64,000 nt of DNA, taken from positions 930,001 to 994,000 of the forward strand of contig CAVTNM010000008.1 of assembly GCA_963736055.1 (NCBI GenBank), read 5' to 3'. Under the pieces are notes generated by a model. That model was not told the DNA's origin and made no database searches. It worked only from the letters and a program-made list of their open reading frames with translations. The position numbers and the translations under genes are program-made. This DNA is from AC-32 sp963736055. GTDB lineage: Bacteria; Actinomycetota; Thermoleophilia; Gaiellales; Gaiellaceae. Positions within the stretch are counted from its first letter, which is position 1. Every line of letters begins with the position of its first letter. This document shows, piece after piece, positions 40,727 to 50,665 of the stretch.

Positions 40727-42556
40727 TCAGCCCGCAGTGATCGGTCGACCGGTGGTGAGGTCGATGTTTCCCGAGCTCGTCCAGCCGCGAGCCGCAGTCA
40801 TCGTGCCGGGGTAGTGGGCGCCGTAGGCCCCGCGCAGGTCGAAGTAGTTGTCTCGGTTGATGCCGTTGGACACGGGGAAGGTCGGATGAGAAGCGTCACC
40901 GCCGTTGACCACGTAGCTCATGCCAGCGCCGGGCAGCGTGACGACCGTGTTGTTCGCCAGGGTCGGGTTGTTGACCTGGCACGGCCCCGAGTTGCAGTAG
41001 AACTGCCAACCTTCCCCGTTGCCCGCTCGTGGCTGGTAGGCGGTGTTGTAGGAGATCAGGGGGCCGTTGACCGCGCTGGTGCCGGAGAGCTGCAGCCAGT
41101 TCTCGTGCGCTCCCGTGGCGGCACCACCGGGAACCATCGTGTCGATCAGGTTGAACTGCTCGACGATCCGGCCGCCGCCCCCGCCGCCCGACTCGAGCAC
41201 GCGAGCCGAACCGTTGCGGAACCAGTTGTATCTGAGCACGACGTTGTCCCCGGTGACGAAGGAGGACGGATTGGTACACCCGGCCTGATTGAACTCGTTG
41301 TTGACGATCGTCAGGTTGTCGGCGGCGATGCTCGTGTAGTTGACCGGGCAGCCGAAGTGGCTGTTGCTGACGTTCCAGCTGCAGCCGCTGTTGTCGTAGA
41401 TCGTCTTGTCACCGAACTCCACGCCGTTGATCGTGACGGTGGAGCCCGGCGTGGTGCAGCGCAGCAGGCTGCCCGAGAGGCTCGCTCCGGGGATCGAGGC
41501 GCTCGCAATCGGCGTCAGCGCAGTCCCTGAGGGAATCCCCACCGCGTAGTCGACGCCGGCTACCTGCCACGGGGGGCGAACGGCCGAGTTGGCAAAGAGA
41601 TTGGGGTATTGCGCTCCACCCTGAGGCGCTGGCGGGGGAGGTGGTGGTGGTGGCGGTGGTGGTGGCGGTGGAGGTGGTGGCGGAGGTGGAGGCGGTGGAG
41701 GCGGAGGAGGCGGTGGTGGTGGAGGAGGCGGTGGTGGTGGCGGAGGAGGAGGCGGAGGATTGGATGGGGCGCTCGACGACGCCGTTCGCAGCGCGACGAG
41801 CTGGCCGATTCCGCCGCCTTGGTGTCCCCACGCCCAGGCCGCCTTGCTGCCGGTTGCCCCGGCATTCGCCTGGATGTACGCCAGGCCCTTGGCGGCGAGA
41901 GCCGAGTAGCGAACGGAGAACTCCTGGGTCATGCTCGAGGGCGATCTCAGGGCTCTGCCCTCGGCCATCCCGAAGAAGCCGACGACGATGTCGCTCTTCG
42001 CTGTCGTCGTTACCGATGGTGCGACGGCGAACCAGTTCTTGGGCGTGAACGCGCCGCTGTGCGAATCCACCGGAGTCGTTTGCGCGATCCCCTTGAAATC
42101 GAGAACCGCTCCCGCAGCGGTGGCCGCCGAAGACCACGACCAGCTGTAGTTCGCAGGTTCGGAGGCACCGGCGACCTTGTAGTAGAGCGCCTGCGTCAGG
42201 GAGGAGTAGCCGGGGGTGCTGCTGTCGCGCCGGATCAGGCTCCAGCCGCTCGGCGGAGTGATCGAAGCGCTCCCGCCAAGGCGGGCGTGCACGGAGGCGA
42301 GAAGGACATCGCCGGCAGCTGTCGTCGCAGGGCGGGGAACCGTGAGCGTCGAGCCGGAGGTCGTGCTGGTCACGACGGCACCTGCGGACGGCAGCGCGCT
42401 CAGCGCAGGGCCCGAGCCGGAGATCGTCACGCCGAGCACGAACGCAAGCACGGCGAACGGGAGGTGACGGCGGAGTCGACCGATCCTGCTCAACGCCACC
42501 CTCCGGCGACGCAAAGGCCTCTCTCCATCGATCGGCGAGACTGAAGATTGCCGCAT
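40727..42556 (-). CDS. Exported two-domain protein with 43-residue polyproline linker and beta-helix domain
   Basis: 609 residues from ATG 42556 (GGAGGG site 8 nt upstream). A basic N-terminus and long signal segment (LPFAVLAFVLGVTISGSG) come first. The first domain (about 50-260) has STLTVPRPATTAAGDVLLAS, ITPPSGWSLIRRD and FGMAEGRALRSP-type strands, resembling jelly-roll domains seen next to Ig-like repeats. Exactly 43 consecutive prolines follow, then about 280 residues of Asn-rich right-handed beta-helix (FGDKTIYDNSGCSWNVSNSH, IVNNEFNQAGC, LISYNTAYQPRAG). Likely surface polysaccharide binding or cleavage. Catalytic residues cannot be assigned. Confidence 0.75.
   Translation of the reverse strand: MRQSSVSPIDGERPLRRRRVALSRIGRLRRHLPFAVLAFVLGVTISGSGPALSALPSAGAVVTSTTSGSTLTVPRPATTAAGDVLLASVHARLGGSASITPPSGWSLIRRDSSTPGYSSLTQALYYKVAGASEPANYSWSWSSAATAAGAVLDFKGIAQTTPVDSHSGAFTPKNWFAVAPSVTTTAKSDIVVGFFGMAEGRALRSPSSMTQEFSVRYSALAAKGLAYIQANAGATGSKAAWAWGHQGGGIGQLVALRTASSSAPSNPPPPPPPPPPPPPPPPPPPPPPPPPPPPPPPPPPPPPPPPPPPAPQGGAQYPNLFANSAVRPPWQVAGVDYAVGIPSGTALTPIASASIPGASLSGSLLRCTTPGSTVTINGVEFGDKTIYDNSGCSWNVSNSHFGCPVNYTSIAADNLTIVNNEFNQAGCTNPSSFVTGDNVVLRYNWFRNGSARVLESGGGGGGRIVEQFNLIDTMVPGGAATGAHENWLQLSGTSAVNGPLISYNTAYQPRAGNGEGWQFYCNSGPCQVNNPTLANNTVVTLPGAGMSYVVNGGDASHPTFPVSNGINRDNYFDLRGAYGAHYPGTMTAARGWTSSGNIDLTTGRPITAG
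41630..41758 (-). repeat. Low-complexity CCN tract encoding 43 prolines
   Basis: 129 bp of uninterrupted CCN codons on the minus strand (GGN triplets on plus). Third positions vary (CCA, CCT, CCG, CCC), so this is a codon-diverse protein-level repeat rather than simple slippage of one triplet. Confidence 0.95.
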
Positions 42557-42802
42557 CTCCGCATCCCTCCATTTCCGGACGAGCTGGGCGGCGCGACATC
42601 GCTCCACGAGGGTGTGGGCGGTCGCTTGGCACGATCGTTTCCATCCGCCAGCTGGCCACTGGCTCCGGGTCTAGCGCGGCTTTTTACAAGATCGCGCGGC
42701 CGGTACCTGGCGATGAGTGATCAAAATCTCCGCAAAGAGCGACAATTTCGGGCGGAGGCAGGCGCATGGCGTACGGGCCGCGGAGCCTGTAAGACTGTCT
42801 CG

Positions 42803-43582
42803 ATGCCCGCGAGCCAGGACGACAGCCGGCTAGAGCAACTCGAGGACGAGCCACGGCTCGGAGCGGTGCTCACCGAGGGTGGAGAGCTCGGTCCGCTCAG
42901 TCCCGAGCTGGCGCTGGTCGACCCATTTCTCGCGGAGCGGGCGCGGCGGCTCCTCCCCGATCCGCGTGAGCGGCCCAGACCTGTTCTGCGGCCCGTGGCA
43001 GCGGCAAGTGTCCCTCGGCCGACCACCGCGCAGGCTGAGAAGACCGCGCCGGAGACGCCGCCTCGGCGACGCCGCTGGCGAAGAACGGTGTTGCTCGCGG
43101 GAGCCATCCTCGCCATCGGCGCGGTTTCCGGTGGCTTTCTCGCCGGGAAGCGTGCGACATCTCCGGGAGCCACCCTCGGCATTCGGTCCGGGGCTTCGAC
43201 CGGAGCCCATTCCGTCCCCGCGCAGCAGCCCAGGCCGCCGAGCTCTGCCGACAAAGCACCCGAGCGGCCTCTCGAGGTCAAGGACGAGCGCCGGTCGCGC
43301 GTCACGTGGGCGGCGAACGTCCTTGGAGTAGCGGCGCAGGTCGACCGTCCAGGCGTCACCCTCGTCTGGCAACGGCCCGCAGGGTCGGACCGGGTGGTCG
43401 TGCTTCGCTCACTCACGGCGCGCACAGGGAGCGTGGTCGTCTACGAGGGCCGGGCTTCGAACTACCGCGACACGTCGCCGCGGCCGTGCACCGCCTACCG
43501 TTACACGATCGTGAACTACGACCGGAACGGGCACCGTTCCACCGGCGTGCCGACATCCGTCGTGACCGACGGCTGCACCTGA
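42803..43582 (+). CDS. Single-pass membrane protein with fibronectin-III-like outside domain
   Basis: 259 residues from ATG 42803. Acidic cytoplasmic part (DDSRLEQLEDEPRLGAVLTE), Arg-rich stop (PPRRRRWRR), one membrane helix (TVLLAGAILAIGAVSGGFLA, about 93-112), a Pro/Ser linker and a C-terminal Fn3-like module (VTLVWQRPAGSDRVVVLRSL, CTAYRYTIVNYDRNGHRST). An in-frame ATG at 42713 is an alternative start. The 246 nt between this gene and the divergent polyproline gene show no other coding signal that I trust. Confidence 0.68.
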   Translation: MPASQDDSRLEQLEDEPRLGAVLTEGGELGPLSPELALVDPFLAERARRLLPDPRERPRPVLRPVAAASVPRPTTAQAEKTAPETPPRRRRWRRTVLLAGAILAIGAVSGGFLAGKRATSPGATLGIRSGASTGAHSVPAQQPRPPSSADKAPERPLEVKDERRSRVTWAANVLGVAAQVDRPGVTLVWQRPAGSDRVVVLRSLTARTGSVVVYEGRASNYRDTSPRPCTAYRYTIVNYDRNGHRSTGVPTSVVTDGCT

Positions 43583-43594
43583 TCTGCGCGTAGT

Positions 43595-44035
43595 TCAGGG
43601 CTTGGCGGACATCGCCCACCACGCGATGCCGAGCGCGACCAGGTAGATGCTCGCGAGCACCGGTACGACGACCGCTATCCGGCCGCTGCCCTGCCGGCGA
43701 ACCGACAGCCACGCAAGGATGCCGAGGACGATCAGAAGGATCGCTCCGGGCTCGGAGACCGCGAAGCCGACATCCACCCACCCCGGCGTCTTGTCGGGGA
43801 ACTCCTTGTCGACGATCCACCCCGCTCCGGCGCGCATCAGGATGAAGCCGGGGATGATCCCGAGCAGGAAGGTCTTCAGCCCCACGCGGGCGAGCATCGG
43901 CGCCTGTTGCGCGTGTGTTCGCCCGGCGAAGCCGACGATCGCCACGGTTGCGGTCGCGCCGAACAGGATCGTCGCGCCGAGAACGTGCAGGAAGAGCGGC
44001 AGGTCCCAGCTGTCCGGGCGAATCACGGCCAGCAT
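43595..44035 (-). CDS. Four-helix integral membrane protein, function unknown
   Basis: 146 residues with four hydrophobic helices. The first, FLHVLGATILFGATATVAIV, has a Leu-His-Val-x-Gly pattern that also occurs in the next protein (FLHVTGAFLLLGGGVVAAS), so the two are likely paralogous subunits of one complex. The conserved histidines could hold haem or metal. TGATG overlap with the upstream gene shows coupling. Confidence 0.7.
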   Translation of the reverse strand: MLAVIRPDSWDLPLFLHVLGATILFGATATVAIVGFAGRTHAQQAPMLARVGLKTFLLGIIPGFILMRAGAGWIVDKEFPDKTPGWVDVGFAVSEPGAILLIVLGILAWLSVRRQGSGRIAVVVPVLASIYLVALGIAWWAMSAKP

Positions 44036-44508
44036 CAGGCGCCTGGCTTCCAGATCATGATCGCGAGGATCCCGACGAGCACGAGACCGCTCCCGTAGCT
44101 GAGCGCCAGCGAGAGCGGATCGTGGACGCGTCTGCGGAGCTCGGGGCTCGGCTGGTCGCCTTGCGCCGCCAGGTCGGCGGCGAGCTTCGCCGTCGCCTCG
44201 TCCCGCCGCCCGCCGATCCCGCCCATCGCGTTGGCCAGGATCAGCAGCACGATCGCGCTCACCACCCAGCCGTCGCCGTAGCTGTAGCCGGCCTCGTGCA
44301 CGAGCCAGAGCCCGAAGACGAACAGGAACACCGTGCCGATCACGATCGAGGCGACGGCGATCCTGATCAGCCCGAAGAGCACGACGATCTCGCTCGGGCG
44401 GTCGCTACGCAGCGCAGCGAGGTTCAGCGATGCGGCCACGACGCCGCCGCCGAGCAGCAGAAACGCGCCGGTGACGTGCAGAAACAGCAGCCACTCGTAC
44501 GTAGTCAA
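44035..44508 (-). CDS. DUF2269-like integral membrane protein
   Basis: 157 residues and four helices. YEWLLFLHVTGAFLLLGGGV and GLWLVHEAGYSYGDGWVVSA are typical of DUF2269 proteins. A soluble loop (RRDEATAKLAADLAAQGDQP) lies before the last helix. TTG 44508 is preceded by TAGTCT with 7 nt between (leaderless), diverging from the sensor kinase with 43 nt between starts. Confidence 0.75.
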   Translation of the reverse strand: MTTYEWLLFLHVTGAFLLLGGGVVAASLNLAALRSDRPSEIVVLFGLIRIAVASIVIGTVFLFVFGLWLVHEAGYSYGDGWVVSAIVLLILANAMGGIGGRRDEATAKLAADLAAQGDQPSPELRRRVHDPLSLALSYGSGLVLVGILAIMIWKPGA

Positions 44509-44539
44509 GGCGCGAAGACTACGGCGTCGGGCGGCTACC

Positions 44540-44545
44540 TACAAT
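44540..44545 (+). promoter_or_regulatory. -10 element of leaderless pdtaS
   Basis: TACAAT is followed by 6 nt and GTG 44552. On the other strand TAGTCT (44516-44521) serves the divergent membrane gene, so both promoters share a 30-bp region. Confidence 0.6.
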
Positions 44546-44551
44546 CGGCGC

Positions 44552-45958
44552 GTGGACGAGACCGCGCGGCACCTGCGCCTGCTGACCGAGACGATCGCCG
44601 TCGTCAACTCGACGCTCGATCTCGAGGAGGTGCTGTCGCTCGTGGCCCGGCAGGTGGCGGATGCGCTCGGGGCCGACGCCTGCTTCGTCTACCTCTACGA
44701 CGAGCAGGCGGACGAGCTCGTCCTGCGCGCGACGCACGGATCGCGGGTCGAGGAGATGACCGGCCGTCCGCGGATGCGGCCGGGCGAGGGGATCACCGGC
44801 ACCGCGGCCTCTTCGCGCGAGCCGGTGATGATTCCGTCGCAGGCGCACCTCGACGAGCGGTTCAAGGCGTTCCCGAACCTGCCGGAGGATCAGTACGAGT
44901 CGATCCTGGCCGTGCCGGTCCTGGCTCGCGAGAAGCTGGCGGGAGCGCTGAACGTGCGCACCAAGGAGCCACGCGAGTTCTCGGGTGCGGAGATCGACCT
45001 CCTGCTGGCGATCGCCGCACAGGTCGCGCAGACGATCGAGCACGCGAAGCTCTACGCGCAGGCCCAGCGGCGGGTCGTCGAGCTGGAGGCGCTGGCGCGG
45101 ATCTCCGAGGCAGTGACGGAGTCGCTCTACCTCGAGGAGTCGCTGGAGGGAATCGTGGCGGCGACGGTCGATGCGCTGGACGCGACCGGGGCGGCGCTCG
45201 TGCTCGAGGACGGTGAGGTCGTATGGCCGGACGGACGGGCGGGCGCGTACGCCGTGCGCGTGCCGTTGCGCTGGAAGGGCCGCCAGGTCGGCGAGCTCGT
45301 CTGCGACCGCGACCGTCCCTTCACCGCAGACGACCACGCGCTGCTGGCGTCGATCGCGAGCCACGCCGCGGTTGCTCTCGAGCACGGCCGGGCTGTGCTG
45401 CGTGGCGTGCTGGCTCAGGAGATCCACCACCGGGTGAAGAACAATCTGCAGACGGTGGCCTCGTTGCTGCGGCTCCAGGCGCGGGCCGAGGAGGTCGATC
45501 CGCGCAAGGCGCTCGACGACTCCGTCAACCGGATCCTCGCCATCGCGGCCGTGCATGAGGTGCTGACGGAACGGCGTGACGAAGACGTGAAGCTCGACGA
45601 GCTGCTCGATCGTCTGAGGGCGATGCTGGTGCAGGGGCTTGGGCCCGCCAAGTCGGTCGAGGCGGAGCTCGAGCCGGTCTCGTTGGCCGGCAATCGCGCG
45701 ACGGCCCTGGCGCTCGTCTTCTCGGAGCTGTTCCAGAACGCGCTCGAGCACGGCGGGCAGTCCGTGCGGGTCGAGCTCGCGCGCCGGGACGGCGACGTCG
45801 TGCTTGCGATCGCGGACGACGGCCTCGGAGTGGACGGCGAGCCGGTGTCCGGCACGGGGCTCTCGATCGTGCGCGCGCTCGTGCGGGACGAGCTCGACGG
45901 GACGCTCAAGCTCGAGTCCGACGGCGGGCTGCGGGCCGAGGTCGTCTTCCCCCGGTGA
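44552..45958 (+). CDS. pdtaS: GAF-HisKA_2 sensor histidine kinase, PdtaS-like
   Basis: 468 residues. GAF 1 (about 20-160; LDLEEVLSLVARQVADALGA) and a second GAF-like domain (about 175-285) precede the HisKA_2 dimerisation motif EIHHRVKNNLQTVASLLRLQ (phospho-His about residue 293) and HATPase_c with ELFQNALEHGG, ADDGLGV and GTGLSIVRALV. No membrane helix, so a cytosolic sensor. PdtaS phosphorylates the ANTAR regulator PdtaR, whose gene is on the same strand at 46794 beyond a methyltransferase. GTG 44552 is leaderless. Confidence 0.9.
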   Translation: MDETARHLRLLTETIAVVNSTLDLEEVLSLVARQVADALGADACFVYLYDEQADELVLRATHGSRVEEMTGRPRMRPGEGITGTAASSREPVMIPSQAHLDERFKAFPNLPEDQYESILAVPVLAREKLAGALNVRTKEPREFSGAEIDLLLAIAAQVAQTIEHAKLYAQAQRRVVELEALARISEAVTESLYLEESLEGIVAATVDALDATGAALVLEDGEVVWPDGRAGAYAVRVPLRWKGRQVGELVCDRDRPFTADDHALLASIASHAAVALEHGRAVLRGVLAQEIHHRVKNNLQTVASLLRLQARAEEVDPRKALDDSVNRILAIAAVHEVLTERRDEDVKLDELLDRLRAMLVQGLGPAKSVEAELEPVSLAGNRATALALVFSELFQNALEHGGQSVRVELARRDGDVVLAIADDGLGVDGEPVSGTGLSIVRALVRDELDGTLKLESDGGLRAEVVFPR

Positions 45959-46036
45959 CGGCGCTGTGCGCGTTGGCGCACTCTCGACGCACTCGCGTCA
46001 CACACGCGTGCGAGGTCGAGGGCTAGGCTGACCGCC

Positions 46037-46108
46037 ATGGCAGGGGGGCGGGTCGGGACCCGCATGTTCTCGCGCGTGAACATCTATCCGCCCCACGGTC
46101 TGTCGTAA
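46037..46108 (+). CDS. Leaderless 23-residue micro-ORF 2 (MAGGRVGTRM family)
   Basis: Begins MAGGRVGTRM like the micro-ORF at 9443, then FSRVNIYPPHGLS. TAGGCT (46024-46029) and GACCGCC precede the ATG exactly as in copy 1 (one base differs). The internal inverted repeat is GCGGGTC-GG-GACCCGC here. The stop TAA runs into TAAGGAGG, a perfect ribosome-binding sequence with no start codon following; the convergent methyltransferase stop is 22 nt on. Confidence 0.5.
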   Translation: MAGGRVGTRMFSRVNIYPPHGLS

Positions 46109-46129
46109 GGAGGCCCTTCGCGCGGTCGT

Positions 46130-46768
46130 CTAGCCGCGCTCGAACACTGCGACGCGCCAGACGCGGCTCACGCGCTCGTGCACCACGAGGATCAGGCCGT
46201 CTTGCTCGGCTGCGCGCACGACGCGGGCCGGCGGGTGCACGAATGTCTCGATCCCGCCGCTGAGCCGGAACCAGACGTTCGCCAGACGGGAGCCGAACCG
46301 GAGCCACCAGGTGTCGCGCGGGAAGCTCAGCGCCAGCAGGCGCCGGGCGTGTCGCGAGGCGGTTCCGCCCAGTAGTTCGGGGTCCGGGTAGCAGCAGACG
46401 ACCCGATGCATGACCACGACGTCCGCCGGGTCGACCTGCGCCTCCTGCTCGACGAAGTCGCCGTAGCGCCGCTCGATGCGGTCTTCCACGCCGGCCTCAC
46501 GCGCGAGGGCCCTCGCTTCGTCGTCGTAGCCGTGCGAGAGCTCGACGTTCGTCGCGCGCTCGACGCCTCGTCGGAGCAGTTCGAGCTCGATCGCCCCGAC
46601 GCCGCCGCCGATCTCGAGCGCGCTGGTCCCGGCACCCCGCGCCACGATCTCGTCGACCAACCGCTGCGCTGTGTCGTCGAGGCCCTTGCGCCGGTAGCGG
46701 CGAGCGTCGCGTCTCGCCGTCTTCTGCCCGAAGAACTTCTCGTACCCGCGCGCGCAACAGGTGCCCAC
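46130..46768 (-). CDS. SAM-dependent class I methyltransferase
   Basis: 212 residues. Motif I TSALEIGGGVGAIELELL (about residues 46-63), acidic NVELSHGYDDEA, and motif II/IV PADVVVMHRVVCCYPDPELL. The N-terminal GTCCARGYEKFFGQKTARRD and RRYRRKGLD precede motif I as in BchM-like O-methyltransferases, but no porphyrin genes are near, so the substrate is unknown. GTG 46768 lies 8 nt after TAGACT. The gene separates pdtaS from pdtaR on the opposite strand. Confidence 0.82.
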   Translation of the reverse strand: MGTCCARGYEKFFGQKTARRDARRYRRKGLDDTAQRLVDEIVARGAGTSALEIGGGVGAIELELLRRGVERATNVELSHGYDDEARALAREAGVEDRIERRYGDFVEQEAQVDPADVVVMHRVVCCYPDPELLGGTASRHARRLLALSFPRDTWWLRFGSRLANVWFRLSGGIETFVHPPARVVRAAEQDGLILVVHERVSRVWRVAVFERG

Positions 46769-46776
46769 GGCCGAGG

Positions 46777-46786
46777 AGTCTACGAT
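46777..46786. promoter_or_regulatory. Overlapping divergent -10 boxes of methyltransferase and pdtaR
   Basis: TAGACT on minus occupies 46777-46782 and TACGAT on plus occupies 46781-46786, sharing 2 bp. The starts are 8 and 7 nt away. Simultaneous open complexes would clash. Confidence 0.55.
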
Positions 46787-46793
46787 CCGCCGG

Positions 46794-47369
46794 ATGAGGA
46801 TCCTGGTCGCCGAGGACGAGACGATCATTCGCCTGGATCTGCGCGAGCTGCTGGAACGCTCGGGCTTCGAGGTCTGCGCAGAGGCCAAGGACGGCCTCGA
46901 AGCCGTCGAGCTGGCTCGCAGCGAGCAGCCTGACCTCGCAGTGCTCGACGTGAAGATGCCCCGGCTGGACGGAATCGAGGCTGCTCGGCGCATCCTGGAC
47001 GAGCGCCCGATCCCGATCGTGATGCTGACCGCGTACGGCCAGGACGAGCTGGTCTCGCGCGCGATCGAAGCCGGCGTCTTCGGGTATCTCGTCAAGCCTT
47101 TCCGCGAGCAGGACCTGCTGCCCGCGATCCGCACCGCGCGTGCCCGCCACGAGGAGCTCAGCGCGCTGCGCGAACAGGCCGACTCGCTGGCCGAGGCGCT
47201 CGCCGCGCGCAAGTCGATCGAGCGGGCGAAGGGGCTCCTGATGGAGCGCGAAGGCCTGAGCGAGGACGAGGCCTTCGGCCGCCTGCGCAAGGCAAGCCAG
47301 GTTTCGGGGCGGCCGATCCGCGTGGTCGCCGAGGCGTTGCTCGCGACCTTCGCCGACGGCGATCTCTAG
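46794..47369 (+). CDS. pdtaR: ANTAR-domain response regulator, PdtaR-like
   Basis: 191 residues. Receiver domain (1-120): ILVAEDETIIRLDLRELLER, phospho-Asp in LAVLDVKMPRLDG (about residue 53), switch Thr in VMLTAYGQ, and Lys in GYLVKPFREQDLL. Coiled linker, then ANTAR RNA-binding domain (about 130-185): SIERAKGLLMEREGLSEDEAF with RKASQVSGRP. ANTAR proteins act by antitermination at tandem hairpins. ATG 46794 follows TACGAT with 7 nt between. Confidence 0.93.
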   Translation: MRILVAEDETIIRLDLRELLERSGFEVCAEAKDGLEAVELARSEQPDLAVLDVKMPRLDGIEAARRILDERPIPIVMLTAYGQDELVSRAIEAGVFGYLVKPFREQDLLPAIRTARARHEELSALREQADSLAEALAARKSIERAKGLLMEREGLSEDEAFGRLRKASQVSGRPIRVVAEALLATFADGDL

Positions 47370-47377
47370 CCGCAGGC

Positions 47378-49255
<1,878 letters not shown>

Positions 49256-49262
49256 GCGTCGA

Positions 49263-49304
49263 AGCCTAGTCGGGGCGCCGCTGCCCTCCCCGCCCGCGTA
49301 AGGT
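49263..49304. promoter_or_regulatory. Divergent -10 boxes of ABC-F gene and gluconokinase
   Basis: Minus-strand TAGGCT at 49263-49268 (7 nt before the ABC-F ATG) and plus-strand TAAGGT at 49299-49304 (8 nt before the kinase ATG). Both transcripts would be leaderless or nearly so. Confidence 0.5.
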
Positions 49305-49312
49305 GGCCAGCC

Positions 49313-50665
49313 ATGCGCGTCCTGGCGCTCGACGTGGGCAGCTCCTCGGTCCGGGCGTGCGTCTACGACGGGCTCGGCCGCGAGCTCGACGCTTCCGCCC
49401 GGCGGGCCTACGGCGCCGACTACGGTCGGGATGGATCGGCCGTGCTCGATCCCGACCACCTCGTCGACGCCTGTCTCGCGGTGCTGGGCGAAGCACGGGA
49501 CCAGACGGAGGGTGTCGACGCCGTCGCGATCTCCTGCTTCTGGCACACGCTGCTCGTGCTCGACCGGAACGATCGCCCGCTGACACCGGTGCTGCTCTGG
49601 CAGGACCGCCGTTCCGCGCGTGAGGCCGCCTACCTGGCGAGCAGGCTCGACCCGGAGGCGGTGCACCGCCGCACGGGCTGCGTTCTGCACACGAGCTACT
49701 GGCCGGCCAAGCTCGCCTGGCTGGCCGCCGAGCAGCCGGAGGTGACCGCGAAGGCCGCACGTTTCGTCTCGTTCGGGGATTACCTCCTCCTTCGTCTCAC
49801 CGGCGAGCTCCGCACGACCCTCTCGACCGCCTCCGGCACCGGGTTGCTCGACCTTCGGGCCCGGGGGTGGGACCCGGAGCTGCTCGAGGCTCTCGAGCTC
49901 GACGCCGAGCGGCTGCCGCCGATCTCGGATGAACAAGCGCCCGGCCCCGAGCCGGTCTTCCCGCCCATCGGTGACGGGGCCTGCTCGAACCTCGGTGCCG
50001 GCTGCGTGGAGCCGGACCGGGCGGCGCTGATGATCGGAACCTCCGGCGCCTACCGCGTCATCCGCGGGGTGCGCGACCTCGAGCCCCGTCCCGGCCTCTT
50101 CTGCTACTTGCTCGACGATGCGCACACGGTGGAGGGCGGGGCGGTCTCGGACGGAGGCAGCCTCTACGCCTGGCTCGAACGGACGATCCGGCTCGACGAA
50201 GCAGGCCCAGGCGAGCCCGACGGCCACGGCCTCACCTTCCTGCCGTTGCTCGGCGGCGAGCGGAGCCCCGGCTGGAACACGGCTGCGCGAGGAGCCGTGA
50301 CCGGGCTGACCTTCGACGTGAGGCCCGGCGATCTGCTGCAGGCCGCGCTCGAGGGCGTCGCCTACCGCTTCGCCGAGCTCGCCGCGCTCCTTCCCGAGGT
50401 GCGAGAGATCGTCGCCACCGGGCACGCGCTCCTCGCAAGCCCCAAGTGGATCCAGCTCTGCGCCGACGTTCTGGGACGGCCGGTCACGGCGTCGGGTGTG
50501 CCCGAGGGCTCGGCGCGCGGGGCCGCCGTCTACGGTCTCGAACGGCTCGGGACAAAGCCGGAACAGGCGGCGCTCGGCCGGGTCTTCGAGCCGAACGCCG
50601 CACATGCGGAGATCTACGCGGCCGCCCGCGCGCGGCAGCGCGAGCTCTACGAGCGCCTCTACTAG
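49313..50665 (+). CDS. gntK: FGGY-family carbohydrate kinase, probably gluconokinase
   Basis: 450 residues. N-terminal ALDVGSSSVRACVYDGLG, TPVLLWQDRRS, and C-terminal LMIGTSGAYRVIRG, GGAVSDGGSLYAWLE and LLGGERSPGWN. The GTSGA and GG..N/D-GG motifs fit the gluconokinase branch of FGGY rather than xylulokinase or glycerol kinase. Its product, 6-phosphogluconate, is the substrate of gnd in the adjoining cluster, supporting the call. It overlaps the end of the convergent transketolase by 4 nt. Confidence 0.8.
   Translation: MRVLALDVGSSSVRACVYDGLGRELDASARRAYGADYGRDGSAVLDPDHLVDACLAVLGEARDQTEGVDAVAISCFWHTLLVLDRNDRPLTPVLLWQDRRSAREAAYLASRLDPEAVHRRTGCVLHTSYWPAKLAWLAAEQPEVTAKAARFVSFGDYLLLRLTGELRTTLSTASGTGLLDLRARGWDPELLEALELDAERLPPISDEQAPGPEPVFPPIGDGACSNLGAGCVEPDRAALMIGTSGAYRVIRGVRDLEPRPGLFCYLLDDAHTVEGGAVSDGGSLYAWLERTIRLDEAGPGEPDGHGLTFLPLLGGERSPGWNTAARGAVTGLTFDVRPGDLLQAALEGVAYRFAELAALLPEVREIVATGHALLASPKWIQLCADVLGRPVTASGVPEGSARGAAVYGLERLGTKPEQAALGRVFEPNAAHAEIYAAARARQRELYERLY

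Noticed and set aside
42557..42802. Possible riboswitch between the divergent polyproline and Fn3 genes (GCAAAG and GGTACC elements)
   Set aside because: I compared it with c-di-GMP and c-di-AMP aptamer cores from memory, and the conserved blocks do not line up. No support beyond local short stems.
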